Assembly (NCBI GenBank): GCA_016704425.1
Contig: JADJAC010000002.1
Span: 62,001 to 126,000 of the forward strand
DNA: 64,000 nucleotides
Reading direction: 5' to 3'
Source: Sphingomonadales bacterium
GTDB lineage: Bacteria > Pseudomonadota > Alphaproteobacteria > Sphingomonadales > Sphingomonadaceae
In this document: in pieces, positions 47,701 to 55,815 of the stretch
Position numbering within the stretch: the first letter of the stretch is position 1
Layout of the letters: every line of letters starts with the position of its first letter
Made by a program: the position numbers and the translations under genes
The notes under the pieces: generated by a model
The model's input: the letters and a program-made list of their open reading frames with translations, nothing else
Told to the model about the DNA's origin: nothing
Databases searched by the model: none

Positions 47701-48510
47701 CGCCTCGGTCATAAAATGCGCATCGGGGGTGCGCGTTTGCGGGACGTTCGATCCCCACATCATCAGGAAGCCCGAATTATACCAGTCGGCGCTTTCGGGA
47801 ACGTCGGTCTGCTCGCCCCATGTCATCGGGCTGGCAGGGGGAAGATCGCAATACCAATCATAGAATGACATGCAGGTACCGCCGAGCAGCGACAGATAGC
47901 GCGATCCTGCCGCATAGCTGACCATCGACATCGCCGGAATGGGCGAGAAGCCAATGACCCGGTCAGGGCCATATTTCTTGGCGGTATAGGCATTGGCGGC
48001 GGCGATGATCTCAGTCACTTCGTCCCAATGCGCCCGGACGAAGCCGCCATGGCCGCGAATGGCGGTGTAGCTTTTGCGCTTCTTCGGATCTTCGACAATC
48101 GCTTTCCATGCGGCAACGGGCGCCATTGTCTTACGCGCCTCACGCCAGAGCTTGATAAGCCGTGAGCGGATCAGCGGATATTTCAGCCGCTGCGCCGAAT
48201 AGATGTACCAGCTATAGCTCGCCCCGCGTGGGCAGCCGCGTGGTTCGTGATTAGGGAGATCGGGCCGGGTGCGCGGATAGTCGGTCTGCTGCGTTTCCCA
48301 GGTGATGATCCCGCCCTTGACATAGATTTTCCACGAACAGCTTCCCGTGCAGTTCACGCCGTGGGTGGAACGCACAATCTTGTCGTGCTGCCACCGCTTG
48401 CGATAGCCATCCTCCCAGTCGCGCGCTTCGCTGGTGGTGATGCCGTGGCCGTCAGAGAATTTTTCGCGGCTTCTGTTGAAGAAAGTCAGGCGGTCGAGAA
48501 GGTGGCTCAT
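44773..48510 (-). CDS. narG: Respiratory nitrate reductase alpha (catalytic) subunit
   Basis: 1245 aa from the ATG at 48,510, which has AGGAAAGGA just before it; the open frame to 48,633 would overlap narK. The N-terminal FS0 cluster uses the NarG-type His (THGVNCTGSCSWKIY), and the Mo-binding Asp lies in TWGEQTDVPESADW. Nitrate is reduced to nitrite at the bis-MGD in the cytoplasm. Thirteen bases follow the narK stop. Confidence 0.98.
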   Translation of the reverse strand: MSHLLDRLTFFNRSREKFSDGHGITTSEARDWEDGYRKRWQHDKIVRSTHGVNCTGSCSWKIYVKGGIITWETQQTDYPRTRPDLPNHEPRGCPRGASYSWYIYSAQRLKYPLIRSRLIKLWREARKTMAPVAAWKAIVEDPKKRKSYTAIRGHGGFVRAHWDEVTEIIAAANAYTAKKYGPDRVIGFSPIPAMSMVSYAAGSRYLSLLGGTCMSFYDWYCDLPPASPMTWGEQTDVPESADWYNSGFLMMWGSNVPQTRTPDAHFMTEARYRGTKVAVVSPDYAEATKFADLWLNPKQGTDAALAMAIGHVILREYHLDRQVEYFEDYCRRYTDFPMLVRLVEKDGAYVPERLLRASELKDSLGEKNNPEWKTVAIDDASGKLVTPLGSAGFHWGEEGKWNLEEKDGKGSDVKLRTTFILDQDRDDVIDVAFPYFGNREHDHFKGTDHPDVLNRRVPVRQIETKEGKTYVATVFDLFCANYGLDRGLGGDHVSKDYADNTPYTPAWAEKITGVPAEQIITTAREFATNAEKTKGRSMVILGAGLNHWYHMDMNYRGIINMLVMCGCIGQSGGGWSHYVGQEKLRPQTGWAPLAFALDWARPPRQMNSTSFFYAHTDQWRYETLDTDEILSPTAPDGDWSGSLIDYNVRAERMGWLPSAPQLKQNPLEIAKAAKAAGMEPKDYVASALKSGELEMSCRDPDDPANWPRNMFVWRSNLLGSSGKGHEYFLKHLLGTQHGVQGKDLGETGAQKPQDVVWHDDAPQGKLDLLVTLDFRMSTTCVYSDIVLPTASWYEKDDLNTSDMHPFIHPLSAAVDPVWESKSDWEIYKAIAKKFSEIAPEVLGVEEDVVLTPILHDTPGEIAQPFDVEDWGKGQTLPIPGKTMPSVAVVTRDYPNLYKRFTALGPLMEMIGNGGKGISWNTEHEVDLLRRLNGEVLEEGTSKGMAKIDSAIDACEVILSLAPETNGEVAVKAWAALSKHTGRDHTHLARPKEEEKIRFRDIQAQPRKIISSPTWSGLESEHVCYNAGYTNVHELIPWRTLTGRQQLYQDHKWMLAFGEGFCVYRPPIDTKAVKPMLDEAKDAPHVILNFITPHQKWGIHSTYTDNQLMLTLSRGGPIVWMSETDAAKAGLVDNDWVEAFNSNGALVARVVVSQRMKEGTLFMYHAQEKIVNVPGSPLTGQRGGIHNSVTRAVLKPTHMIGGYVQQSYGFNYYGTVGSNRDEYVIVRKLSKVDWLEGPATHLEAAE

Positions 48511-48523
48511 GATTGGTCCTTTC

Positions 48524-51247
48524 CTAGGCGGGCACAGCAGGCGTTGAGGGAACAGCGCGTCGCCGTTCGATTTCGAACAGCAGTGCGCCTTTTCGTGTGT
48601 AGGCAAACCAGGTGAGCAGCGCGCAGCTGGCATAGAAGAAGAGGAAGGCCAACAGTGCTGTCATTGGTGAGCCTGTCGCCGTGATCGAGCTGCCAAACGC
48701 CTTGGGAATGAAGAAGGCACCATAAGCGGCAATCGCTGAAGTGAAGCCAACAATGGCAGCGGATTCCTTTTCGGCCTGCCGGACACGCTCTTCCCTCGTA
48801 TGGTGCTGATATAGGCGCAATATCTCACTGTGCATGATGTTAGGGATCATCTGGAAGGTGGAGGCATTGCCCACGCCTGTCACAAAGAACATGAAAATGA
48901 ACATGCCGAGGAATCCCCACCAGTTCCCGGCTTCGAGGAAATACATCACGCCCATCACGCCGAGCATCATGAAGATGAAAACCCAGAAAGTGACGCGACC
49001 GCCGCCCCATTTGTCCGACACCCAGCCGGTTGCAGCCCGGCTGATCGCGCCGACCAGCGGGCCGAGGAAGACGAATTTCAGCACATCGACATCGGGAAAT
49101 TGGCTCTTGGCGAGCAGAGGCAATCCGGCCGAAAAGCCGATGAACGAGCCAAAGGTGCCCGTGTAGAGCCAGCACATCAGCCAGTTATGCTTGCGCTGGA
49201 AAATCACCGACTGTTCGGCAAAGCTCGCCTTTGCATCGGCAATATCGTTCATCCCGAACCAGGCGAGGAGTGAAGAGGCCATTATGAACGGCACCCAGAT
49301 AAAGCCGGCGTTTTGCAGCCACAGCTCGCCGCCTTCCTTGTTTGGCAGCGGATCGCCACCCATCGCGCCGAACACGCTGGCGGTAATGACCAACGGCACG
49401 ATGAACTGCATCACCGACACGCCCAGGTTGCCGAGACCGGCATTCAAGGCCATCGCATTGCCCTTTTGCGCCTTGGGGAAGAAGAAACTGATGTTCGACA
49501 TGGAGGATGCAAAATTGCCACCGCCAAAGCCGCAGAGCAGCGCCAGCACCAGGAAGATGATGTAGGGTGTGTCAGGGTTCTGCACGGCATAGCCAATGCC
49601 GAAAGCTGGGATCAGCAGCGAGGCAGTGCTCAGCGTCGTCCACAGCCGCCCGCCGAAGATCGGCACCATGAAGCTGTAGAATATCCGGAAAGTTGCACCC
49701 GATAGCCCCGGAAGGGCTGCCAGCCAGAAGAGCTGGTCAGTGGTATATTCAAAGCCGATCAGCGGCAGCTTGGCCACCACCATCGACCAGACCATCCAGA
49801 CCGAAAAGGCCAGCAGCAGTGCGGGGATTGAGATATAGAGGTTGCGCCGCGCGATGCGTTCGCCGGACGTTTCCCAGAACTCCCGGTCCTCGGGCTTCCA
49901 TTCCTCGATCACCCGCGTCCCCGCTGCGGCATGTTTTGTTGCATCGTGCAGCTCTGCCATTTCCGGGAATTGCGGCAGGCTGCGCGTGTCAATGCCACTG
50001 GCTTTCTGTTCCATCTGCCGGATAGCCATGTGCATCCAGACCAGAGCGACCGCGACGAGTGCAAACAGCACCATGAAGCAACTCGTCCAAATGTTCGTCA
50101 GGTCGCTGACGACTCCAAAGACTATGGGCAACACAAAGCCGCCCAGTCCGCCGACCATGCCCACCATGCCGCCGACAGAGCCAACATGGTCAGGATAGTA
50201 GACCGGGATATGCTTATAGACCGCAGCCTTGCCCAGCGACATGAAGAAGCCAAGCACGAATACCGTGATCACAAACGGTACCAGCCCCATCGAGGTCGAA
50301 AATGCGATGTCGCCCTTGATCCCGTGGATCACATAGTCGGTCGACGGATAGCTGAGCATGAACAGGCAGAGCATCGACACGCCAAAGGTCGCGTACATGA
50401 TCTTGCGCGCGCCATATTTGTCCGACAGCATCCCGCCATAAGCGCGGAACAGGCTCGCCGAGAGCGAGAAGGTGGCGGCGAGCATGCCCGCAACCTTGAC
50501 ATCGACTTGATAGACTTCGCTTAGATATTTGGGCAGCCACAGCGCCAGCGCGACGAAAGCACCGAAGACGAAGAAATAATAGAGCGAGAAGCGCCACACC
50601 TGCTGATGCCGCAAGGGTTCGAGCTGTTCGGCGAGTGATTTGGGCTTGCCGCCGCTTTGCTTGCGCGCGGCGAAGTCGGGATCGTCCTTTGCGAACAGGA
50701 AAAACACGACTGCCATAACAGCCAGCGCAGCAGCCCATATCTGAGCGACTGCGTTCCAGCCCATCGCCACCATGACAAACGGTGCTGCAAATTTGGTGAC
50801 GGCCGCCCCAACATTGCCCATCCCGAAAAAGCCAAGTGCTGTGCCCTGCTTTTCCTGCGGGAACCATTTGGAGACATAGGCGACACCAACCGCAAATCCG
50901 CCACCAGCGAGACCCAGGCCCAAAGCAGCAACCAGCATCAACAGATAGCTGTCGGCATAAGAGAGCAGGAAGGTCGACGCTGCAGAGGCGAGCATCGTCA
51001 GCGGGAACACTAGCCGCCCGCCATATTGGTCGGTCCAGATGCCCAAGAATACGCGGACGAGCGATCCGGTCAGGATCGGTGTGCCGACCAACAACCCGAA
51101 CTGGGTATCATTCAGACCTAACTCAGCCTTGATCTCGATCCCTATGATGGCAAAAATTGTCCAGACCGCAAAGCACACCGTAAAGGCAAATGTGCTGAGA
51201 CCGAGCGCCTGATTTTGTTGAGCTTTGCTGACAAGTCCGTTTTCCAT
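48524..51247 (-). CDS. narK: Fused nitrate/nitrite transporter NarK1-NarK2
   Basis: 907 aa from the ATG at 51,247. Two complete 12-helix MFS units are joined. The first, about 1-455, opens LGLSTFAFTVCFAVWTIFAI and has the substrate Arg in GSLVRVFLGIWTD. A charged linker (about 440-510, WKPEDREFWETSG) leads to the second, about 510-890 (ISIPALLLAFSVWMVWSMVV, GATFRIFYSFMVPIFGGR, NAGLGNLGVSVMQFIVPL). Such fusions are known in Paracoccus, where one half brings nitrate in with protons and the other swaps nitrate for nitrite. First gene of the array, with an FNR box placed for activation. Confidence 0.95.
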   Translation of the reverse strand: MENGLVSKAQQNQALGLSTFAFTVCFAVWTIFAIIGIEIKAELGLNDTQFGLLVGTPILTGSLVRVFLGIWTDQYGGRLVFPLTMLASAASTFLLSYADSYLLMLVAALGLGLAGGGFAVGVAYVSKWFPQEKQGTALGFFGMGNVGAAVTKFAAPFVMVAMGWNAVAQIWAAALAVMAVVFFLFAKDDPDFAARKQSGGKPKSLAEQLEPLRHQQVWRFSLYYFFVFGAFVALALWLPKYLSEVYQVDVKVAGMLAATFSLSASLFRAYGGMLSDKYGARKIMYATFGVSMLCLFMLSYPSTDYVIHGIKGDIAFSTSMGLVPFVITVFVLGFFMSLGKAAVYKHIPVYYPDHVGSVGGMVGMVGGLGGFVLPIVFGVVSDLTNIWTSCFMVLFALVAVALVWMHMAIRQMEQKASGIDTRSLPQFPEMAELHDATKHAAAGTRVIEEWKPEDREFWETSGERIARRNLYISIPALLLAFSVWMVWSMVVAKLPLIGFEYTTDQLFWLAALPGLSGATFRIFYSFMVPIFGGRLWTTLSTASLLIPAFGIGYAVQNPDTPYIIFLVLALLCGFGGGNFASSMSNISFFFPKAQKGNAMALNAGLGNLGVSVMQFIVPLVITASVFGAMGGDPLPNKEGGELWLQNAGFIWVPFIMASSLLAWFGMNDIADAKASFAEQSVIFQRKHNWLMCWLYTGTFGSFIGFSAGLPLLAKSQFPDVDVLKFVFLGPLVGAISRAATGWVSDKWGGGRVTFWVFIFMMLGVMGVMYFLEAGNWWGFLGMFIFMFFVTGVGNASTFQMIPNIMHSEILRLYQHHTREERVRQAEKESAAIVGFTSAIAAYGAFFIPKAFGSSITATGSPMTALLAFLFFYASCALLTWFAYTRKGALLFEIERRRAVPSTPAVPA

Positions 51248-51302
51248 GGCATGCTTTCCCTGAAGGTGGGGCCATGCTTGTCGAGCGGCAGGTAGAATGG
51301 AT

Positions 51303-51316
51303 TTGATCGAGATCAA
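51303..51316. promoter_or_regulatory. FNR/DNR box of the narK operon
   Basis: TTGATCGAGATCAA, a perfect match to TTGAT-N4-ATCAA. Centre at 51,309.5; activation at -41.5 on the minus strand puts the start of transcription near 51,268, about 20 bases before the narK ATG. Confidence 0.9.
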
Positions 51317-51395
51317 TTTCTGCAGGTTGTGGACTGGGAAATGACGCGAACCCAATTTATGTAATCGCCGCAATCCAAATGCTTCATCTGGACAT

Positions 51396-51409
51396 TTGAT
51401 ATAAATCAA
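51396..51409. promoter_or_regulatory. Second FNR/DNR box in the narK-regulator gap
   Basis: TTGATATAAATCAA, also a perfect match. It lies 43 bases before the GTG of the Crp/Fnr gene. A -41.5 position for that gene would start the RNA near 51,444, very close to its ribosome site, so repression, autoregulation or help to narK is as likely as simple activation. Confidence 0.85.
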
Positions 51410-51451
51410 TTCTGCTCTTAATGATCGTTGCGAGACAATAGGAGAAGCGAA

Positions 51452-52072
51452 GTGCGAACTGCCGAAAAGCCGGAAATTGCCGCTCTCCCATTATTCGCGG
51501 CTATGGACGCCGACCAGCGCGAGCGGATTTTCGCCGCTTCATTTCTTCAGGTGTTCCCGCCTTCGCTGAACCTGTTTGATACGGGCCAGAAACCTGACCT
51601 TCTCCACATATTGGTCGATGGTGCGGTGGAACTCTTCACGGCCAATGGCGACCGGACAACAACGATGGCTATATTGCGACCGGTGCGCAGTTTCATTTTG
51701 GCGGCAGCCTATACTGACCAGCCCTATCTGATGTCGGCGCGCACCTTGTCATCATCGCGCATCATGATGATTCCCTCTGCGCTGATCCGCGATGCCATCG
51801 ACAATGACCGCGCACTGATGCAGGGCGCGATGAACGAGCTGTCCTTTGGCTTCCGCTATTTTCGTCGCGCGCTGACCGACATGAAGCTACGCCAGTCGGT
51901 GGAGCGGCTAGGCAATTATCTGCTTGTCGAAAGCGACGAACGCGGAGGTGCATTCCAGTTCGACATTCCGATTGAAAAGCGCACGCTTGCATCACTGCTC
52001 GGCATGACGCCCGAGAATCTCTCCCGCGCCTTCGGACCCGGCCGTTTCAGAACCGATCTACGACCTCCCTAG
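51452..52072 (+). CDS. Crp/Fnr family regulator (DNR/NnrR-like), C-terminus lost
   Basis: 206 aa from the GTG at 51,452 with AGGAG about seven bases upstream. A cyclic-nucleotide-type beta-roll (PEIAALPLFAAMDADQRERIF..., LHILVDGAVELFT) leads through the dimer helix to the HTH, ending KRTLASLLGMTPENLSRAF. The recognition helix keeps E-x-x-S-R, the set that reads TTGAT. After SRAF the expected wing is replaced by an unrelated 12-residue tail (GPGRFRTDLRPP). There is no cysteine at all, so it cannot hold an FNR iron-sulfur cluster and belongs with the haem-type NO sensors DNR/NnrR. Lacking the wing, it may not work. Confidence 0.82.
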   Translation: MRTAEKPEIAALPLFAAMDADQRERIFAASFLQVFPPSLNLFDTGQKPDLLHILVDGAVELFTANGDRTTTMAILRPVRSFILAAAYTDQPYLMSARTLSSSRIMMIPSALIRDAIDNDRALMQGAMNELSFGFRYFRRALTDMKLRQSVERLGNYLLVESDERGGAFQFDIPIEKRTLASLLGMTPENLSRAFGPGRFRTDLRPP

Positions 52073-52493
52073 GCCCTTTACGCCAGAAGTGATGGCGAAG
52101 TGGGTGAGCGACGCACATGGGCGACAAGAAAATGGAGAGGCCGTCCTGTGCGTCATGCTCGATGAGGATGACAGGATTTCAGGTTATTCCTATTTCACCA
52201 TATGGCCTCACCGGTCTGCTGCTGAAATAGCAGGTGCGCATCGCGCCGATACGCAGAGTCGCGGCGTGGGCAAGGCAGGTGCCGCACGCAGTTTTGGTTG
52301 GATGTTCGAGCATCTGGGTGTCCGGCTGATTGGATTGACTGCCGCGAAAGACAATGTGCGCTCGGCAAAGGTGATCGAAGCAGCAGGCTTTGAACCGATC
52401 GGCGAACGAACCAGCCTTAGGCCCGATGGATCATTGCGGGAGTCGCTCTATTGGGAGATGACCCGCGATCAGTGGCGGGCCTTGCACGCGTAA
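52032..52493 (+). pseudogene. GNAT acetyltransferase, 5'-truncated and fused to the regulator end
   Basis: From SDPAVSEPIYDLPRPFTPEV (base 52,032) to the stop at 52,493 the frame is a clear GNAT (HRADTQSRGVGKAGAARSFGW is the acetyl-CoA loop; NVRSAKVIEAAGFEPIGE). The roughly 25 residues that normally precede are missing, and the coding begins inside the end of the Crp/Fnr gene in another frame. One deletion seems to have removed the 3' end of the regulator and the 5' end of this gene. An inner GTG/ATG pair at 52,089 could start a shorter product. Confidence 0.7.
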
Positions 52494-52548
52494 ATGGAAC
52501 CGAGACTCAACAGTCTGCGTTACGGCAGCTTTGCGTTGATTTTTCCTT

Positions 52549-52728
52549 TCATCCGATCTCGATCATCTTGAAATCCGCTTTTTCGGCACCGCATTGCGGG
52601 CAATACCAATCTTCCGGTATGTCGGCCCAGCGAGTGCCAGGCGCGATGCCATCGTCGGGCCAACCCAGGGCCTCGTCATATTCAAAGCCGCAATAGGAGC
52701 AGCGATAGCGTTTGAACGGCTCGGCCAT
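52549..52728 (-). CDS. Rubredoxin
   Basis: 59 aa. The two iron knuckles are YRCSYCGFEYD and YCPQCGAEK (CxxCG and CPxCG), with the usual Trp-rich middle (GTRWADIPEDWYC). It begins one base after the P450 stop, so the two are cotranscribed, and the tail ADFKMIEIG is of the AlkG2 type that feeds hydroxylases. It is a small soluble electron carrier, most simply the donor for the neighbouring P450. Confidence 0.93.
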   Translation of the reverse strand: MAEPFKRYRCSYCGFEYDEALGWPDDGIAPGTRWADIPEDWYCPQCGAEKADFKMIEIG

Positions 52729-52729
52729 G

Positions 52730-54004
52730 TCAGTTCAACGTAAAGCGGATCGGCACATGTTTCGGCCCGCAGACGAAGTTGGAGATGGTGCGCCGTGGCG
52801 TTCCGGCAAGTTCGACCGATTTAAGATGCGGCAGCAACTCCTCCCACAATATCCGCATCTCCATGCGCGCCAAATGCTGCCCCAGACAGACATGCTGGCC
52901 ATAGCCGAATGCAATCTGCCGGTTGGGTTCGCGGTCGATGCGATAGTCGAAAGGATCGACGAACACCGCCTCATCGCGGTTCGCCGACTGATAGGACAAC
53001 ATCATCCAGTCACCCGCCTTGATCGCCTGTCCTGCCAGTTCGATATCGCGCGTCGCGCTGCGCATGAAATGCTTGACCGGCACGACCCAGCGGATCGATT
53101 CCTCAACAAACGCCGCGACCTTGGAAGGGTCAGCCTGCATTTCGTCCAGCAAATGCGGCCGTTCCGCCAGCGCCCACATTGCCCCAGCGGTTGTGTTGGA
53201 TGTGGTGTCATGCCCAGCGGTTGCGGCGATGATGTAATAGCCCATCAGTTGGCGCCGGTTGAGAAATTCGCCGTTTATGGTCGCATTGGCGATCAGGCTG
53301 TTGATATGTGCGGTTGGATTGGCGCGGAATTTTTCTGTGACGCCACCGAAATAGTTCTCCAGTTCCTCCATCGTCCGGCGCAGCCCATCAAGAGCTTCGG
53401 CGGGATTCACTTCCTTCCTGTCGCGGTTGAGTTCCGGATCGCCGCTACTGAACAATTCCTGCGTCAGTTTGAGCATGAAGGCTTCATCATCTTGCGGCAC
53501 GCCGAGCACAGTCATGATTACGCGCAGCGGATAGAGGAAGGCGACATCGGTCGCGAAATCGCACTTCGGCGCGCGCTCGAGCATGTCGGCAACGAATTGC
53601 TTGGCAATCGCCCGGATATCCTCTTCCATCGGGCGGACCGCCTTGGGCGTGACGGAGGGGAAGACAACTGCCCGCAAATCCTTATGCTCCTGCCCGTCGA
53701 CCGAGACGAGGCTGCGGATCAGATTCGGTTCACCCCCGGTGATGAAACGCACCATGCCGTCATTTTCCTTGAGCGTCAGAAAAGTCGATTTGTCGCCGTT
53801 GTGAAAAACATCGGGCTGGCGCTCAACCTCCATGATATCGGCATGGCGCCCGACAACCCAAAACGGCTCCATGCCCTCTGGCTCGGCGATGGCCAAAGGG
53901 TGGTTGGCACGGATCGTCCGGAATGCGTCGTCAACCGGATCGCCCGCTGCATAGGCGTGCGGATCAACGATGGTCTGGGCAAGGTGGGAGGGGATATGCA
54001 TCAT
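52730..54004 (-). CDS. Cytochrome P450
   Basis: 424 aa, with AGGAG five bases before the first ATG. I-helix AGHDTT (acid-alcohol pair of a monooxygenase), K-helix EESIRW, and haem loop FGYGQHVCLGQHLARME with the Cys ligand. It resembles the bacterial CYP108/CYP111-type soluble enzymes that hydroxylate terpenoids or alkyl chains. The P450nor type is unlikely because its I-helix lacks the Asp. It is the middle gene of porin-P450-rubredoxin and lies behind an FNR box, odd for an oxygen-using enzyme. Confidence 0.92.
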   Translation of the reverse strand: MMHIPSHLAQTIVDPHAYAAGDPVDDAFRTIRANHPLAIAEPEGMEPFWVVGRHADIMEVERQPDVFHNGDKSTFLTLKENDGMVRFITGGEPNLIRSLVSVDGQEHKDLRAVVFPSVTPKAVRPMEEDIRAIAKQFVADMLERAPKCDFATDVAFLYPLRVIMTVLGVPQDDEAFMLKLTQELFSSGDPELNRDRKEVNPAEALDGLRRTMEELENYFGGVTEKFRANPTAHINSLIANATINGEFLNRRQLMGYYIIAATAGHDTTSNTTAGAMWALAERPHLLDEMQADPSKVAAFVEESIRWVVPVKHFMRSATRDIELAGQAIKAGDWMMLSYQSANRDEAVFVDPFDYRIDREPNRQIAFGYGQHVCLGQHLARMEMRILWEELLPHLKSVELAGTPRRTISNFVCGPKHVPIRFTLN

Positions 54005-54037
54005 TTACTCCTGTCCAAATATACATTGGCGGCGGCG

Positions 54038-55258
54038 TCAGAATTTCGCATCGATAGCAATCCAGAATTTGCGGGTATCCGTGGCAAAGCTGGCTGCATC
54101 ATATTCGGCGTAGATCAGATTAGCGGTAATCTGCTTATTGATCGGGATGGCCAACATTGCGTCCCACTCACGGCCATAACCAATGCCACTGCGGGTGGCG
54201 TTGAAGTCATGCCATTTCAGTCGCGCACTGGCGCCTTTGATCGGGCCAACTGGCGGAAGCTTGAGCCTGACATCGGCATAGAGGTCGCGCAGGCCGGCCG
54301 CGGGTGTCGTCGTGAACTTGTCGGCCCAGCCGTTAAAGCCGTGGAGCGCTCCAAGCGGTGTTTGCAGCGCGGCAGTGCCATTGCCCTCCAGACTCTCCCA
54401 TCCGACCTTGGCGGTCAGCGGACCAATTGAAACGCCCGGTTCGAGCAAGAGATAATCGAGTGAGAAGTTACGCGGGTTTGGACCAATATCGCGCTGGTTT
54501 GCATATTCTGCGGTGTACAACAGTGTTGCCTTGCCCGACAGTTTTTGCTCGCCAACCAGCCTTGCACCGACCGTCTTGGACGACAGGAGCGGCGCGTCAG
54601 GAATGTCGAAGAAATAGCCATAAGCTGTTATCGTGCCCACCGGCTTTGCAATGGCGCTGGCTCGGACAAGGTGAATATCAGTATCGCGCCAGATGCCTTG
54701 CGGAGACCGTGGCCCAAAGGCGCGATTGACCCGCCAGGCAAAGCCATAGTCAATCGTAACAGCTAGGGTGGGTTTGATCGCAACACGGACTGCGTCCAGC
54801 GTCTGGTCATTCTGCCGCCAGTTTGCCGAATCGATCCAGCGTTGATTGTCGAAATTTACCGCCTGCCGTCCGGCGATTGCCTCGACTTCCTTCACCGGTT
54901 TGAATTTGACCCAAGCCTGATTGAGCAGCACATCTGATGGATCGGCAACCACCGGATAAGTGGTTCGGCCGTTGATGGTGTCGTTATAGTGGCGCGGCCC
55001 CAAACGGGCGATGGCTTCACCTTCTATGAGCGCGCTGAAACCCTTCCATTCGGCTGTTTTCAAACCCGCACGCAGCCGCAAAGTCGACGCGGTAGCGTCT
55101 TTTGGCAAACCATCCTGATCGACCAGTTCCAAACGGTATCGGATATCGGCATAGGGAATGATCGGATCGGCTTTGGGAGATTCCTCTGCTGATGCTGGCG
55201 GAGCAAGACCGATTGCTGCGGACAACGAAAGGCCAACGATCAAGAGACGCTTGTTCAT
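54038..55258 (-). CDS. Alginate-export-like outer membrane porin
   Basis: 406 aa from the ATG at 55,258. Signal peptide MNKRLLIVGLSLSAAIGLAPPASA, then a beta-barrel with AlgE/alginate_exp repeats (YADIRYRLELVDQDG, LRLRAGLKTAEWKGFSALIEGE, AIAGRQAVNFDNQRWID) and end KFWIAIDAKF. Related barrels serve as anion or substrate pores in denitrifiers. First gene of the porin-P450-rubredoxin operon; 33 bases before P450. An FNR box at 55,312 is placed for activation. Confidence 0.88.
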   Translation of the reverse strand: MNKRLLIVGLSLSAAIGLAPPASAEESPKADPIIPYADIRYRLELVDQDGLPKDATASTLRLRAGLKTAEWKGFSALIEGEAIARLGPRHYNDTINGRTTYPVVADPSDVLLNQAWVKFKPVKEVEAIAGRQAVNFDNQRWIDSANWRQNDQTLDAVRVAIKPTLAVTIDYGFAWRVNRAFGPRSPQGIWRDTDIHLVRASAIAKPVGTITAYGYFFDIPDAPLLSSKTVGARLVGEQKLSGKATLLYTAEYANQRDIGPNPRNFSLDYLLLEPGVSIGPLTAKVGWESLEGNGTAALQTPLGALHGFNGWADKFTTTPAAGLRDLYADVRLKLPPVGPIKGASARLKWHDFNATRSGIGYGREWDAMLAIPINKQITANLIYAEYDAASFATDTRKFWIAIDAKF

Positions 55259-55292
55259 AGGGCGCAACTAGCGCAGGGTTGCAGATGATAAA

Positions 55293-55306
55293 TTGATTTT
55301 GATCAA
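55293..55306. promoter_or_regulatory. FNR/DNR box, proximal to porin
   Basis: TTGATTTTGATCAA, a perfect TTGAT-N4-ATCAA. It lies 19 bases, centre to centre, from the next box, in the 89-base gap between porin and the CopD-like gene. For the plus strand a -41.5 position would start RNA near 55,341, almost on the ribosome site, so the exact use is unclear. Confidence 0.85.
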
Positions 55307-55311
55307 TGTTA

Positions 55312-55325
55312 TTGATGATAATCAA
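55312..55325. promoter_or_regulatory. FNR/DNR box, placed for the porin-P450 operon
   Basis: TTGATGATAATCAA, a perfect match. Activation at -41.5 on the minus strand gives an RNA start near 55,277 and a 19-base leader for the porin gene, the expected geometry. Confidence 0.88.
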
Positions 55326-55347
55326 TCGCATCTAAGGTGACAGACTC

Positions 55348-55815
55348 ATGATAGATGACTTTACTATTGCCCGGATTATCCATGTCGTCGCCGTGTTGAT
55401 GTGGATCGGCGGCGTCGCCTTCGTTACGACTGTCATCATGCCCACGATCCGCCGAGATCGTGGCGCGTCGGATCGGCTGTCGGCCTTCGACCACATCGAA
55501 AATGGTTTCGCGTGGCAGGCGCGCATCTGGGTATTGCTTGCCGGAGCAAGCGGGTTCTGGATGGTCTGGCGCGCCGATATGTGGAGCCGGTTCACCGATG
55601 CGCAATTTTGGTGGATGTGGGCAATGCTGCTCGTCTGGCTGGTGTTTGCCGCTATGTTGTTCGTGGCCGAGCCGCTTTTCCTGCACAAGCGCATGGCGAC
55701 CTCTCCCCATCCCCAGCGGGATTTCCGGCGGATGGAATGGATCCACCGCGCACTGCTGCTTGCATCGATCATTGCCACCATCGGCGCGGTGGGCGGAAGC
55801 CACGGATTGTGGTGA
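55348..55815 (+). CDS. CopD-like/DUF membrane protein of the nnrS operon
   Basis: 155 aa, four membrane segments (IARIIHVVAVLMWIGGVAFVTTVIMP, IWVLLAGASGFWMVW, WWMWAMLLVWLVFAAMLFVAEPLF, LLLASIIATIGAVGG). The conserved H in RIIHVVAV and in RMEWIHRALL could bind haem or metal. The ribosome site is AAGGTG at 55,334-55,339. Its stop overlaps the nnrS start (GTGA), so the two are coupled and likely work together. Confidence 0.8.
   Translation: MIDDFTIARIIHVVAVLMWIGGVAFVTTVIMPTIRRDRGASDRLSAFDHIENGFAWQARIWVLLAGASGFWMVWRADMWSRFTDAQFWWMWAMLLVWLVFAAMLFVAEPLFLHKRMATSPHPQRDFRRMEWIHRALLLASIIATIGAVGGSHGLW

Noticed and set aside
51452..52072. Crp/Fnr gene as a true oxygen-sensing FNR
   Set aside because: The protein contains no cysteine, so it cannot carry the FNR iron-sulfur cluster.
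52730..54004. P450 as a P450nor-type nitric oxide reductase
   Set aside because: The I-helix has the AGHDTT acid-alcohol pair of monooxygenases, unlike P450nor. The idea is kept only as one option to test because of the nnrS neighbour.
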